Source of the DNA: UMGS1484 sp045661365
Lineage (GTDB): Bacteria; Bacillota; Clostridia; Oscillospirales; Acutalibacteraceae
NCBI GenBank assembly: GCA_045661365.1
Contig: JAZRFL010000152.1
Span: 1-16,184 of the forward strand
Reading direction: 5' to 3'
Length of the DNA stretch: 16,184 nucleotides
A program made the position numbers and the translations under genes. Below the pieces are notes generated by a model. It saw nothing but the letters and a program-made list of their open reading frames with translations. It searched no databases and had not been told where the DNA came from. This document shows, one piece after another, positions 7,384 to 15,658 of this stretch (within the stretch, counting starts at the first letter, position 1; each line of letters opens with the position of its first letter).

Positions 7384-7427
7384 AAAAGGGAACAGAGGTA
7401 TGCAGAATGACCTCTGTTCCTTTTTTT
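7384..7427 (+). terminator. Rho-independent terminator after spoVM
   Basis: A perfect 11-bp stem, GGAACAGAGGT (7389-7399) with ACCTCTGTTCC (7410-7420), has a 10-nt loop, is extended by A-T pairs and is followed by seven T residues. It separates the spoVM unit from mntP. Confidence 0.93.
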
Positions 7428-7429
7428 GT

Positions 7430-7458
7430 TTGACTTTCATAGGATTTCATGGTAAACT
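7430..7458 (+). promoter_or_regulatory. Probable sigma-A promoter of mntP
   Basis: TTGACT at 7430-7435 and TAAACT at 7453-7458 are 17 bp apart. The -10 is a weaker match (4 of 6). Only about 25 nt separate the expected start site from the mntP ATG, so there is no room for the yybP-ykoY manganese riboswitch that controls mntP in many bacteria. TATAAA at 7460-7465 is a less well spaced alternative -10. Confidence 0.6.
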
Positions 7459-7488
7459 GTATAAACTGTGATGTAGGGAGGCGATACC

Positions 7489-8064
7489 ATGGGCATGGGT
7501 GAACTGATCGTTTTATCCATAGGTTTGGCAATGGATGCGTTTGCTGTTTCCATATGCAAAGGACTGGCAGTCGGCAAAGTGAACATAAAACATATGTTGT
7601 TGGCAGGTCTTTGGTTTGGCGGCTTCCAAGCAGGAATGCCCTTTCTCGGTTATTTGCTGGGCAGTTCCTTTGCTTCTTATATCACCCCGTTTGACCATTG
7701 GTTGGCATTTATACTGCTGGGTTTTTTAGGGGTAAAAATGTTGAAAGATGCGCTTTCCAAAGAAGAAAATACTGCTGATTGCAGTTTTAGCACCAAAACC
7801 ATGCTGCTTATGGCTGTCGCAACCAGCATCGACGCATTGGTGGTGGGCATTCCCTTTGCTTCTCCTGCCATGGCAAACGTCAATATTGGCTTTGTTGTCG
7901 GCACCATTGGCATCATTACCTTTTTGTTTTCGGCAATCGGTGTGGAGATCGGTAGTGTGTTTGGGGTGCGGTATAAGCAGAAATCGCAACTGTTAGGTGG
8001 CGTAATTTTGATCGTTATGGGTGCGAAAATTTTGCTGGAGCATTTAGATCTGCTTCCTTTTTAA
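7489..8064 (+). CDS. mntP: Manganese efflux pump MntP
   Basis: MntP exports Mn2+ and protects against manganese excess. The 191-aa product is the normal length for the family and has six hydrophobic segments in two related halves. Each half carries the conserved acidic motif: LAMDAF (Asp16) and TSIDALVVG (Asp115), matching residues reported as essential in the E. coli protein. AGGGAGG at 7475-7481 lies 7 nt before the ATG at 7489; a second in-frame ATG at 7495 would be a poorer fit. The gene stands alone between its own promoter and terminator. No MntR operator could be confidently identified. Confidence 0.95.
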   Translation: MGMGELIVLSIGLAMDAFAVSICKGLAVGKVNIKHMLLAGLWFGGFQAGMPFLGYLLGSSFASYITPFDHWLAFILLGFLGVKMLKDALSKEENTADCSFSTKTMLLMAVATSIDALVVGIPFASPAMANVNIGFVVGTIGIITFLFSAIGVEIGSVFGVRYKQKSQLLGGVILIVMGAKILLEHLDLLPF

Positions 8065-8073
8065 TACAAGATA

Positions 8074-8111
8074 AAATGACCTTGGAGCATGCGTTCCAAG
8101 GCCATTTTTTT
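8074..8111 (+). terminator. Terminator after mntP, possibly bidirectional
   Basis: CCTTGGA (8080-8086) pairs with TCCAAGG (8095-8101) around an 8-nt loop. After one mismatch the stem continues with AAAATG/CATTTT, and seven T residues follow. Outer AATACAA and TTGTATT could extend it. The opposing gene ends 3 bp beyond, so it may also stop minus-strand transcription, though the T run on that side is shorter. Confidence 0.85.
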
Positions 8112-8114
8112 GTA

Positions 8115-9485
8115 TTATCGTATATTACGTACGTGATGCAGGTCGGTGGTTTCGATTCGTTGCTCGCCGTCGATCAAGGTGTCAAATCCGTTGGCAGAAA
8201 TATCTTGTAGATCCAATCGTTTGATTGCGCCTTGCTCTTTTACAGCAACTAAATGGCCGTTGGGATGCTCGGCATTTTTGCGAATAACCGTTACATTCTT
8301 CAGCGCCAAGCGTTCCACCGGTAAATAAACCTGTACGTATTCGGCGTCTGTGGCAGCATCATTTTCCTCCATAATGGTCAATCCGTCGATGACAATGTTT
8401 TCCATTTGGGGTAAGTGGTCGGCAGGGAAATCAAAACCAAGGTCATAAAAAGGTCGACCGATTTCAAACAAGGTGCGGTTATCGGCGGGTTGATGATGGC
8501 GAATGTTTTTCATGATCAACGATTCAATGTTGCCCCCAATGCCAAATAATATGGGTGCACGGTAATCGTAGTTGGGTTTGGTTTGTCGCAGATCTACGTT
8601 TTCAATAAAAATATTTTTAAAGTCGCCGTAGGTTTCACCGGGGAACCAGTTGTTAATGTAAAATCCAAAACTGCGATAGGTGCCGCTTACGTTGCGTACG
8701 GTTACACGGTCTAACGTCCCTGTCCCGCGGGAGAGCATACGAATGGATTGGTCGGCATCTTCCAAAAATACACCGTCCACCAAAACGTCGGTAATAGAGG
8801 ATTTGCAGTCGATTTCATCCGGCCCTAAGTTCATAAAATCGTCGCCTACGTGACCGCCGGTGTTTTTCACGGTCAAGAATTGACCGGGACCCCAGAAATG
8901 GAAACCGTCTTGATTTTGGGCATGCATACGGTTGGGTAGGTCAAGCCATACGTTTTCTATATTTACGTTGCGGAAACCACCAATGGTTGTGGAAAACGTG
9001 CGAAAATCTCGCAAGGTAAGGTCGCAAATATTTAAATATTCAATGCCGTAAAATTCCAAACCGAATACCCAATGTCGGTCATTAGACAAAAGTACCTTTT
9101 GGGTTTCGTCGGGGTACGGAGTTTCGTCTGCCGAGGTATCGTGCATTTGATTTAAGCAGTTTTGGTTATAGGTACCGCCTTTTAAGACTACGTTTCTGGT
9201 ATTGATTTCATATAAATCCCAATCATAGTTGGTAATGATAGCTCTGTTGGATTGTGCTATTTGGTAAAAACCGCAGTCGCGGGTCAAACATTCAATGGTG
9301 GTGTTGGAATGCACCCGTAAGCCGGAAATAAGGGCGGCACCGTCCATAATCAAATGCACACCACCATAGGTTGCGGCTTCGTCCAAAGCGGCTTGCAAAG
9401 CGGCGGTGTCGTCAGTGCCGCCACCGGTGTACACGTTGCTGTCCAACTTGGCAATTTCGCTTGCCAAAATACGTTTGATTTTCAT
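8115..9485 (-). CDS. Right-handed beta-helix protein, GH28/pectate-lyase-like
   Basis: The 456-aa protein has the parallel beta-helix architecture of polygalacturonases. GGGTDDTAALQAALDEA (21-37) is the N-terminal pectate-lyase-3 style segment. Many short V-x-I-x-N repeats follow, for example NVNIENVWLD and NIFIENVDLR. NQDGFHF (191-197) and GHVGDDF (211-217) keep the Asp193 and Asp215/216 spacing of the GH28 NTD and DD motifs, but the expected GHG and RIK motifs are not clear (DADQSIRML lies near where GHG is expected). No signal peptide is present, so it is probably cytosolic and may act on imported oligosaccharides. The ATG at 9485 is chosen over the one at 9545 because the promoter -10 lies between them and GGAAGG sits just upstream. 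Substrate unknown; a hydrolase or lyase role is inference. Confidence 0.72.
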   Translation of the reverse strand: MKIKRILASEIAKLDSNVYTGGGTDDTAALQAALDEAATYGGVHLIMDGAALISGLRVHSNTTIECLTRDCGFYQIAQSNRAIITNYDWDLYEINTRNVVLKGGTYNQNCLNQMHDTSADETPYPDETQKVLLSNDRHWVFGLEFYGIEYLNICDLTLRDFRTFSTTIGGFRNVNIENVWLDLPNRMHAQNQDGFHFWGPGQFLTVKNTGGHVGDDFMNLGPDEIDCKSSITDVLVDGVFLEDADQSIRMLSRGTGTLDRVTVRNVSGTYRSFGFYINNWFPGETYGDFKNIFIENVDLRQTKPNYDYRAPILFGIGGNIESLIMKNIRHHQPADNRTLFEIGRPFYDLGFDFPADHLPQMENIVIDGLTIMEENDAATDAEYVQVYLPVERLALKNVTVIRKNAEHPNGHLVAVKEQGAIKRLDLQDISANGFDTLIDGEQRIETTDLHHVRNIR

Positions 9486-9516
9486 GTAATCCTTCCCCCT
9501 TGTGTTTGGTGACTTT

Positions 9517-9545
9517 ATTATACAAAATCTAATTGTGTTTTGCAA
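9517..9545 (-). promoter_or_regulatory. Sigma-A promoter for the beta-helix gene
   Basis: Read on the minus strand, TTGCAA (9545-9540) and TATAAT (9522-9517) are exactly 17 bp apart. The start site would be about 25 nt upstream of the ATG at 9485. The -35 box lies directly beside the divergent sigma-E promoter of sipL. Confidence 0.8.
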
Positions 9546-9548
9546 GGT

Positions 9549-9575
9549 ATATTTCTCTGTTTTGTACCATATAGT
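9549..9575 (+). promoter_or_regulatory. Sigma-E sporulation promoter of sipL
   Basis: ATA at 9549-9551 (within GTATATTT), 16 bp, then CATATAGT at 9568-9575. This fits the mother-cell sigma-E pattern ATA-N16-CATAnAnT closely. The expected start lies about 25 nt before the sipL ATG. Mother-cell expression is what a SpoIVA-binding coat protein needs, so position and function agree. Confidence 0.78.
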
Positions 9576-9607
9576 GATATCAAGAAATGATAAAAGGAGA
9601 GGGAATC

Positions 9608-11122
9608 ATGGATTTGACCATTGAAAAACAAACCATTGGTATGAAACAAGAATTCAAAACCGAATTGCAAGAATATGCAATTGACAGCGAATCTGTTTTG
9701 CCGGATTACTGTGCCGATATGTCACGCATCTTAAAATGTCAATGTCGTCCTCAAATCAAAACCAAGCAAATTCTGTCTGACAAACTGCAGATAGAAGGAG
9801 CAATTTATGTATGGGTGTTGTATGTGGATGAAAAAGGCGAAATTGGTGTTTATAACCAAACGCTTCCCCTGTATCATGAACTGACCATACCCGAAAAAAC
9901 CAAATTTGCCGACGTTTTTGCCAAAACCGACTATTGTAACTGTCGCATGAGTAGCCCCCGTAAAATGGAATTACATGGTGCGGTAAGCTTAAAAATCGTC
10001 TTGTCAAAATGGCAAGAGGTGTCGGTGGTTTGTTCTGTTGCGGGAGAAGGAACCCAAACCCTTGACGGAGAAGAAAAATTCACGTCTCTTTTGACCATTC
10101 ACGAACAAATCCTTTCGGTCAATGATGAAATGCAGATTGCAAGCGGCAGTATTCGCAACATATTACGAAGCGAGGCGACCGTTCAGCATGCCGAATACAA
10201 AGGGGTAGGGGGCAAGGCGATCATCAAAGCCGATTTGCAGATTACTGCCTTGTACCAAAACACCGACGGCAAAATCGAAACCTTGCGAGAGCAGCTTCCC
10301 GTTACCCAAATGATCGATCTAAACCATGCCGACGATTTAACCGATTGCTTTGCATCTTTTCGCGTCATTTCCTTGGAATTGCGTCCCCGCACAGGTCTGG
10401 ACGGCGAATGCAAAACCGTTATGGTATCGGCCGAGGTGGGAGTGTGTGTCAAAGCAGAGAAAACCTTTTCCACGCCCGTGGTACTTGATGCATATTCCAT
10501 ATACCATGGGGTGGACTTGCACCGCTTAGAGGAACCGATCAGTCGACTGGTACAAACCATTGACCAAACTACCATGTGCAAAGGAACCTGTGAGCTGGGA
10601 CGTGACGTGCAACGGATTGTTGACCTTTGGTGCGAACCGCTGTCACATCGTACCGATTGGGATGGTACAACGCTGACCGTCAAGGGACAATTGCAAGTAA
10701 TGATCGTGGCAACCGATTCAGACGGCGGGTTCTTTTTCGGAGAAAAGACCATGGAATATACTTTTAGCCAACCGCTGAACGGGGTAAAAGGGAACGTCGT
10801 TGCAGAACCGATTGTCAGCGTTTGTAACAGTTCTTTTGTGCTGATAGATTCCTCCACCGCCGAGGTGCGTGTAGAGTTGCAGGTTGCGGCGCAGGCCTAC
10901 GATCTTACTACGCCGTACGTGTTGTGTGACTTGGTGCCGGATCCTTCGGCAGAAACACCAAAACCCTTGGCACCGTTGGTACTGTATTTTGCTACCCAAG
11001 GAGAACGATTGTTTGATATTGCCAAACGGTACAACACTACCTGTACGGCAATTGCCACCGCAAATGATATGAACGAGCAGGTGTTGACCGAGTCCAAGGC
11101 ATTGTTAATTCCCGCTGTATAA
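9608..11122 (+). CDS. sipL: SPOCS/LysM spore coat protein, SipL-like
   Basis: SipL binds the coat ATPase SpoIVA through its LysM domain and is needed for coat assembly around the forespore of Clostridioides difficile. This 504-aa product is close to the length of C. difficile SipL. It has repeated beta-rich SPOCS (DUF3794) modules, for example YAIDSESVLPDYCADMSRIL near residue 30 and a later DAYSIYHGVDLHRLEEPI segment. The C-terminal LysM reads GERLFDIAKRYNTTCTAIA and ends in LLIPAV. No signal peptide is present, as expected for a mother-cell cytosolic protein. The ATG at 9608 is chosen because AAGGAG at 9594-9599 precedes it; an in-frame ATG at 9587 lacks a site. It is driven by a sigma-E promoter. 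Other SPOCS-LysM proteins exist in Clostridia, so orthology rather than membership is the uncertain part. Confidence 0.87.
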   Translation: MDLTIEKQTIGMKQEFKTELQEYAIDSESVLPDYCADMSRILKCQCRPQIKTKQILSDKLQIEGAIYVWVLYVDEKGEIGVYNQTLPLYHELTIPEKTKFADVFAKTDYCNCRMSSPRKMELHGAVSLKIVLSKWQEVSVVCSVAGEGTQTLDGEEKFTSLLTIHEQILSVNDEMQIASGSIRNILRSEATVQHAEYKGVGGKAIIKADLQITALYQNTDGKIETLREQLPVTQMIDLNHADDLTDCFASFRVISLELRPRTGLDGECKTVMVSAEVGVCVKAEKTFSTPVVLDAYSIYHGVDLHRLEEPISRLVQTIDQTTMCKGTCELGRDVQRIVDLWCEPLSHRTDWDGTTLTVKGQLQVMIVATDSDGGFFFGEKTMEYTFSQPLNGVKGNVVAEPIVSVCNSSFVLIDSSTAEVRVELQVAAQAYDLTTPYVLCDLVPDPSAETPKPLAPLVLYFATQGERLFDIAKRYNTTCTAIATANDMNEQVLTESKALLIPAV

Positions 11123-11165
11123 AAAAAGACGAAACTACCGTGAAAGGGTAGTTTCGTCTTTTTTT
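11121..11165. terminator. Bidirectional terminator between sipL and folA
   Basis: A 19-bp near-perfect stem, from AAAAAAAGACGAAACTACC to its complement, has a 7-nt loop and an A tract on the left and a T tract on the right. It overlaps the sipL stop codon and ends 1 bp before the folA stop, so it serves both converging genes. Confidence 0.95.
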
Positions 11166-11166
11166 C

Positions 11167-11679
11167 TTATTTCATTGGTTTTATACAATTGTTTTGGTAG
11201 GTGAAAAAGGTGTAAGTGATTCCATTTTCTTCCATGGTCTCACCGGTATCACATACCTGCCAGTTGGGTTCTTCATCCAGATTTTTAATGAATACGTCGG
11301 CGTTTCCTATGGCATCTACTTTGGTAATGTAAGCATATTCGCAGTACGAATACAACAAATTATAAATGGTGGCACCACCCATAACAAACACGTCGTCGGT
11401 ATTTTCCTTGGTACTCAACAGTTGAAACAGTTCATCGGTACTGTGACATACCGTTACACCTTCGGGAGCTGTAAAATTTGGGTCCAAGGTCATAACAATA
11501 TTTTCACGGTTTTTGAGGGGCTGGCCGCCGGGCAAAGAGGCCAGCGTACGATCTCCCATGATCACGGTTTTTCCAGAGGTGGTCGTACGGAAAAACGCCA
11601 TATCGCCTTTTAAGGAAAACAAAAGATCGTTTTGTTTCCCGATTCCCCATTGTTGATCAACAGCAACAATATAATTCAT
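11167..11679 (-). CDS. folA: Dihydrofolate reductase
   Basis: DHFR reduces dihydrofolate to tetrahydrofolate with NADPH. The 170-aa product has WGIG (11-14), the substrate-binding acid Asp26 in LKGDMAFFR, VIMGDRTL for NADPH binding, and VFVMGGATIYNLL near residue 118. This is the standard motif order at typical length. The start at 11679 is chosen because AAAGGAG precedes it and the family sequence begins MNYIVAVD. It is the last gene of the pfl operon, 13 bp after fruK, with its ribosome binding site near the fruK stop. Linkage to sugar and fermentation genes has no obvious metabolic logic beyond a one-carbon link, since Pfl makes formate that folate enzymes can use. Confidence 0.96.
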   Translation of the reverse strand: MNYIVAVDQQWGIGKQNDLLFSLKGDMAFFRTTTSGKTVIMGDRTLASLPGGQPLKNRENIVMTLDPNFTAPEGVTVCHSTDELFQLLSTKENTDDVFVMGGATIYNLLYSYCEYAYITKVDAIGNADVFIKNLDEEPNWQVCDTGETMEENGITYTFFTYQNNCIKPMK

Positions 11680-11692
11680 AGTATAAGCTCCT

Positions 11693-12625
11693 TTATATGT
11701 GGAAATATTGTTCGGTAGGCAAGGTGGCAAGCACACGGCTGATGGTTTGTGCATCAGCCAACCCCTTGGAAAAAGCGGTAGCACCACCGCAAGCGGTACC
11801 CAAACGCAAAGCGTAAGAAAAATCTCGGTTCAAGGAAATGCCGGTCAAAAATCCTGCAATCATGGAATCTCCGGCACCTACGGTATTGACAGGGGCTCCC
11901 CCTGCCGCAGGCATAATATGGACGATTCCGTTTTCGTCTAACAGCAAAGAACCGTCCCCACCGAGAGATATCAACACGTTGCGAGCACCTTCCTGTTGCA
12001 GTCGCTGTGCCGCACGTGCAATTTGGGGAATATTGGAAGCATCAATCACAATTCCCAACAGTTCGCCAACCTCTTGTCGGTTGGGCTTGACCAAAAAAGG
12101 TCTGCCCGATAACACCTGCCGTAAATTCTCTCCGGCGGCATCTACCACCACTCGCGTTCCTTTTTGAGTGGCAATTTTCATCATTTGATTGTAACAGCCG
12201 GGGGTAAGACCTGCGGGAATACTGCCCGACAATACCAAAAAATCATCGGCGGTCATATTCTGTAAGCATTGGAGCAATTTGTTGAAATCCTGCTCGGTTA
12301 CATGTGGGCCGCTTCCGTTGATCTCGGTTTCTTCATTGCTTTTTAACTTAACGTTGATACGGCTTAGTCCTTCTTGCAGTTGGATAAATCGGCAGGGAAT
12401 ATGCAACTGTTCTACGCCTTGTCGAATCGCATCACCGGTAAACCCTGCGGTAAATCCCAAAACAGTAGTGGGCTGATCCAATTGTTGCAGTACAATCGAA
12501 ACGTTGATTCCTTTGCCACCTACGTACATTTCTTCATGTACCGAACGGTTGGTCATGCCGGTGCGCAAATCGCCTACCTGCATAATATAGTCTAACGAGG
12601 GATTGAGTGTTACGGTGTAAATCAT
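11693..12625 (-). CDS. fruK: 1-phosphofructokinase (PfkB family)
   Basis: FruK phosphorylates fructose 1-phosphate to fructose 1,6-bisphosphate in the PTS fructose pathway. The 310-aa product begins MIYTVTLNPSLDY, characteristic of the FruK/LacC branch. It has GGKGINVS (36-43), the KPN segment (180-182) and GAGDSMIAGF (250-259) with catalytic Asp253. AAAGGAG precedes the ATG. It lies 18 bp after pflA. No fructose PTS permease or FruR is in the window, so the gene is separated from its usual partners. Tagatose-6-phosphate kinase (LacC) is the main alternative because the families overlap. Confidence 0.88.
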   Translation of the reverse strand: MIYTVTLNPSLDYIMQVGDLRTGMTNRSVHEEMYVGGKGINVSIVLQQLDQPTTVLGFTAGFTGDAIRQGVEQLHIPCRFIQLQEGLSRINVKLKSNEETEINGSGPHVTEQDFNKLLQCLQNMTADDFLVLSGSIPAGLTPGCYNQMMKIATQKGTRVVVDAAGENLRQVLSGRPFLVKPNRQEVGELLGIVIDASNIPQIARAAQRLQQEGARNVLISLGGDGSLLLDENGIVHIMPAAGGAPVNTVGAGDSMIAGFLTGISLNRDFSYALRLGTACGGATAFSKGLADAQTISRVLATLPTEQYFHI

Positions 12626-12643
12626 AAGGGGCGCTCCTTTGCG

Positions 12644-13360
12644 TTATTGTATACCGTTAACCCGAAGAAATTGTTGTAATCGGCTTATGGTTTCTGCCGT
12701 GCAGGCAGGGGTCTGCGCCAAGGGAAAAACCATTCCCATTTGATCGTATTTCTCTTGGCATAGCTTGCGAAAGGGGAGTAACTCCACTTTTTTTATATTG
12801 GTATAGTTGTGTAGCAGTTGGTTCAGTCGGTCGATCCCCTCTACCGTGTCGGTCAATCCCGGTACTACCACGTGACGGATCCATACGTCGGTTTGGGTTG
12901 CTGCCGTTTTGTCCAAAAAGTGCAATACTTGCTCCAAACTGCCACCGCTGTATTGTTTGTAATCGGCTTCTGTGGTAAACTTTAAATCGCACAAAACCAA
13001 ATCGGTGTGTTGCAACACCCGCTCAATTTGTTCGGGTGCTCCGTGACCGCAAGTGTCCAAAGCGGTGTGAATGCCCTGCTTGTGCAGTTGAAAAAACAAC
13101 TCTGCCACAAAATCTCCTTGCAGTAAGGGTTCGCCGCCGGTTACGGTTACCCCACCTTGGTCACCGAAATAAGGTCGATACCGCAAAATCTCGGTTACCA
13201 ATTCTTCTACCGACATGGCACAGCCATCTTGCCGATTCCACGTGTCGGGATTGTGACAGTACACACAGCGCAAGGGGCATCCTTGCAAAAATACAACGTA
13301 TCGTAAACCGGGACCGTCTACCGCACCCAAACTTTGCAGAGAGTGGACTTGTCCGATCAT
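12644..13360 (-). CDS. pflA: Pyruvate formate-lyase activating enzyme
   Basis: A radical SAM enzyme that abstracts hydrogen from the PflB glycine and so switches PflB on. The 238-aa product has the cluster motif CPLRCVYC with Cys28, Cys32 and Cys35, followed by HNPDTW, and the SAM-binding GGVTVTGGEPLLQ near residue 69. The length is typical. Its ATG overlaps the pflB stop by four bases (ATGA), giving translational coupling with its own substrate protein. Confidence 0.96.
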   Translation of the reverse strand: MIGQVHSLQSLGAVDGPGLRYVVFLQGCPLRCVYCHNPDTWNRQDGCAMSVEELVTEILRYRPYFGDQGGVTVTGGEPLLQGDFVAELFFQLHKQGIHTALDTCGHGAPEQIERVLQHTDLVLCDLKFTTEADYKQYSGGSLEQVLHFLDKTAATQTDVWIRHVVVPGLTDTVEGIDRLNQLLHNYTNIKKVELLPFRKLCQEKYDQMGMVFPLAQTPACTAETISRLQQFLRVNGIQ

Positions 13361-15591
13361 GCAATCGCCTCGTGGAAGGTACGGGCAATCACTTCTTTTT
13401 GTTGTTCTTTGGAAAGCTTGTGGAAGTTGACCGCATACCCCGAAACACGAATGGTTAAGTTGGGATATTGCTCAGGATGCTCCATAGCATCTAACAACAA
13501 TTGGCGATTCATTACGTTTACGTTTAAGTGTTGAGCCCCTTTAACAAAGTACCCGTCTAAGATGGAAGCCAGATTTTGGTAGCGGGTCTCGTCGTCTTTT
13601 CCCAACGCCTCGGGAATAATGGAGAAGGTGTTGGAGATTCCGTCCTTGCAGGTGTGGTAAGACAGCTTGGCAACCGAATTCAAGCTTGCCAATGCACCTT
13701 TTTTGTCTCGATTGTGCATGGGGTTGGCGCCGGGAGCAAACGGCTCGCCTGCCTTGCGTCCGTCGGGAGTAGCACCGGTTTTTTTGCCGTATACCACGTT
13801 AGAGGTAATGGTCAAAATCGACAAGGTGTGCTCGGCGTTGCGATAAGTGGGAATCTTTTTCAATTCTTCAAAGAAAAGCTGTGTTTGTTCTTTGGCGATC
13901 ATGTCCACACGGTCGTCGTCGTTGCCATAGGCAGGATATTCGCCTTCTACCTCAAAATCCTTGATCAATCCGGTTTCGTCGCGAATAACACGTACCTTGG
14001 CATATTTAATAGCCGACAACGAGTCTGCCATAACCGAAAGACCTGCGATTCCAAATGCCATAAAACGGTGTACACTTGTGTCGTGCAAAGCCATTTGCAG
14101 TTTTTCATAGGCATATTTGTCATGCATGTAATGGATCATGTTCATGGCGGTAACATAGGTTTTGGCAAGCCAAGGACGGTAAATGTTCATAAGCTCGGTT
14201 ACCCGATCATAATCCAAGTACTCGCCTTCATACGGGGCACCGTACGGCCCTACCTGTTCCCCTGTTTTTTCGTCTCGTCCGCCGTTTAAACTCATCAGCA
14301 ACAATTTGGGCAAATTGGCACGTGCCCCGAAAAACTGCATATCTTTGCCAACCCGCATTGCCGAAACACAACAGGCTATGGCGTAATCATCTCCGAAAAT
14401 CGGGCGCATGGTGTCGTCACTTTCGTATTGTATGGCATGGGTTTCGCAAGACACCTTGGCGGCATAGCGTTTAAACGCTTTTGGCAACCGAATAGACCAC
14501 AAAACCGTTAGGTTGGGTTCGGGCGAAGAGCCCAAGGTATATAAGGTGTGCAACACACGAAATGAGTTTTTGGTTACTAACGGACGTCCGTCTTCTCCCA
14601 TACCGCCGACCGCTTCGGTGATCCACATGGGATCCCCTGCAAACAATTCGTTGTATTCGGGGGTGCGTAAATGGCGCGCCATGCGCAATTTCATAACAAA
14701 ATCATCCATGAGCTCTTGCACGTCGGTTTCGGTTAAGATTCCTGCGGCAAGATCACGTTCAAAATAAATATCCAAAAAGGTGCTGACACGCCCCAAACTC
14801 ATGGCGGCACCGTTTTGTTCTTTTATGGCACCCAAATAGGCAAAATATAACCATTGTACCGCTTCTCTTGCGTTGGTGGCAGGTTTGGAAATATCGTATC
14901 CGTAAAAACTCGCCATTTCTTTTAACAATTTCAAAAAGTGAATTTGTTGGTATAACTCCTCCAAATTGCGAATCGAGTCCGCATCTTGAAATTGCTCAGC
15001 CAACGCTTCTTGATCCTTTTGCTTTTCTGCGATCAGTCGGTCAACACCGTACAAGGCTACACGACGGTAATCCCCTATGATTCGACCTCTGCCATAAGCA
15101 TCGGGCAAGCCCGTAATGATCCCGGCATGACGAGCGGCTCTTACATCTTTATTATATACACGAAATACCCCGTCGTTGTGGGTGGTGCGGTATTTAAACT
15201 CTTGCTCCAATTTGTCCGAAAGGGTGTAACCATAGGCTTTGCAAGCCTTGCGGGTCATATTGATGCCACCAAAGGGATTCACCCCGCGGCGCAAAGGAGC
15301 ATCGGTTTGCAGACCGACGATCAACTCTTTTTCTTTGTCCAAATAACCGGGGCCGTAATTGCACAAAGACGAAGCGTGTACCGTGTCAACGTCTAACACG
15401 CCACCGGCTTCTTGTTCCTTGCGAAACAGTTCTTGCAATTTGTCCATCAAATCCTTGGTGCGGGAGGTGGCATCGGCCAAAAAAGATTCATCTCCGGTGT
15501 AAGGAGTATAATTCAGTTGTATAAAGTTGCGTACGTTGATTTCCTCTTGCCAAATGCCCGGCTTGAAGTTTTTCCATTGTTCTGCTACCAT
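13357..15591 (-). CDS. pflB: Formate C-acetyltransferase (pyruvate formate-lyase)
   Basis: PflB converts pyruvate and CoA to acetyl-CoA and formate during anaerobic growth. The 744-aa product has the active-site pair Cys407-Cys408 in AIACCVSAM and the glycyl radical site Gly718 in RVSGYAV, with the usual 26 residues after it. Length and motifs are those of true Pfl rather than the diol dehydratase relatives. The ATG at 15591 is chosen over 15642 because AAAGGAGAGAG (from 15607 down) lies immediately before it and family proteins begin near there. It is the first gene of the operon pflB-pflA-fruK-folA, with a consensus promoter and a long leader containing a hairpin. An oxygen-sensitive enzyme such as this fits an obligate anaerobe. 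Confidence 0.98.
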   Translation of the reverse strand: MVAEQWKNFKPGIWQEEINVRNFIQLNYTPYTGDESFLADATSRTKDLMDKLQELFRKEQEAGGVLDVDTVHASSLCNYGPGYLDKEKELIVGLQTDAPLRRGVNPFGGINMTRKACKAYGYTLSDKLEQEFKYRTTHNDGVFRVYNKDVRAARHAGIITGLPDAYGRGRIIGDYRRVALYGVDRLIAEKQKDQEALAEQFQDADSIRNLEELYQQIHFLKLLKEMASFYGYDISKPATNAREAVQWLYFAYLGAIKEQNGAAMSLGRVSTFLDIYFERDLAAGILTETDVQELMDDFVMKLRMARHLRTPEYNELFAGDPMWITEAVGGMGEDGRPLVTKNSFRVLHTLYTLGSSPEPNLTVLWSIRLPKAFKRYAAKVSCETHAIQYESDDTMRPIFGDDYAIACCVSAMRVGKDMQFFGARANLPKLLLMSLNGGRDEKTGEQVGPYGAPYEGEYLDYDRVTELMNIYRPWLAKTYVTAMNMIHYMHDKYAYEKLQMALHDTSVHRFMAFGIAGLSVMADSLSAIKYAKVRVIRDETGLIKDFEVEGEYPAYGNDDDRVDMIAKEQTQLFFEELKKIPTYRNAEHTLSILTITSNVVYGKKTGATPDGRKAGEPFAPGANPMHNRDKKGALASLNSVAKLSYHTCKDGISNTFSIIPEALGKDDETRYQNLASILDGYFVKGAQHLNVNVMNRQLLLDAMEHPEQYPNLTIRVSGYAVNFHKLSKEQQKEVIARTFHEAIA

Positions 15592-15620
15592 AAACACTCT
15601 CTCCTTTGACCGTGCGAAAT

Positions 15621-15658
15621 AAAAAAGACAGCGCAGAAACAAGACGTTTCAGGCTGCC
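15621..15658 (-). promoter_or_regulatory. Terminator-like hairpin in the pflB leader (possible attenuator)
   Basis: On the minus strand, GGCAGC and GAAAC (15658-15646) pair with GTTTC and GCTGTC (15640-15627), with a small internal loop and a 5-nt apical loop, followed by six T residues. It stands between the promoter and the pflB ribosome binding site, so it could stop transcription before pflB. A second hairpin is possible between 15712-15717 and 15661-15666. The stem is only moderately stable, so its role is uncertain. Confidence 0.45.

Noticed and set aside
7441..7488. yybP-ykoY manganese riboswitch upstream of mntP
   Set aside because: Only about 25-30 nt lie between the promoter and the start codon and the aptamer motifs are absent.
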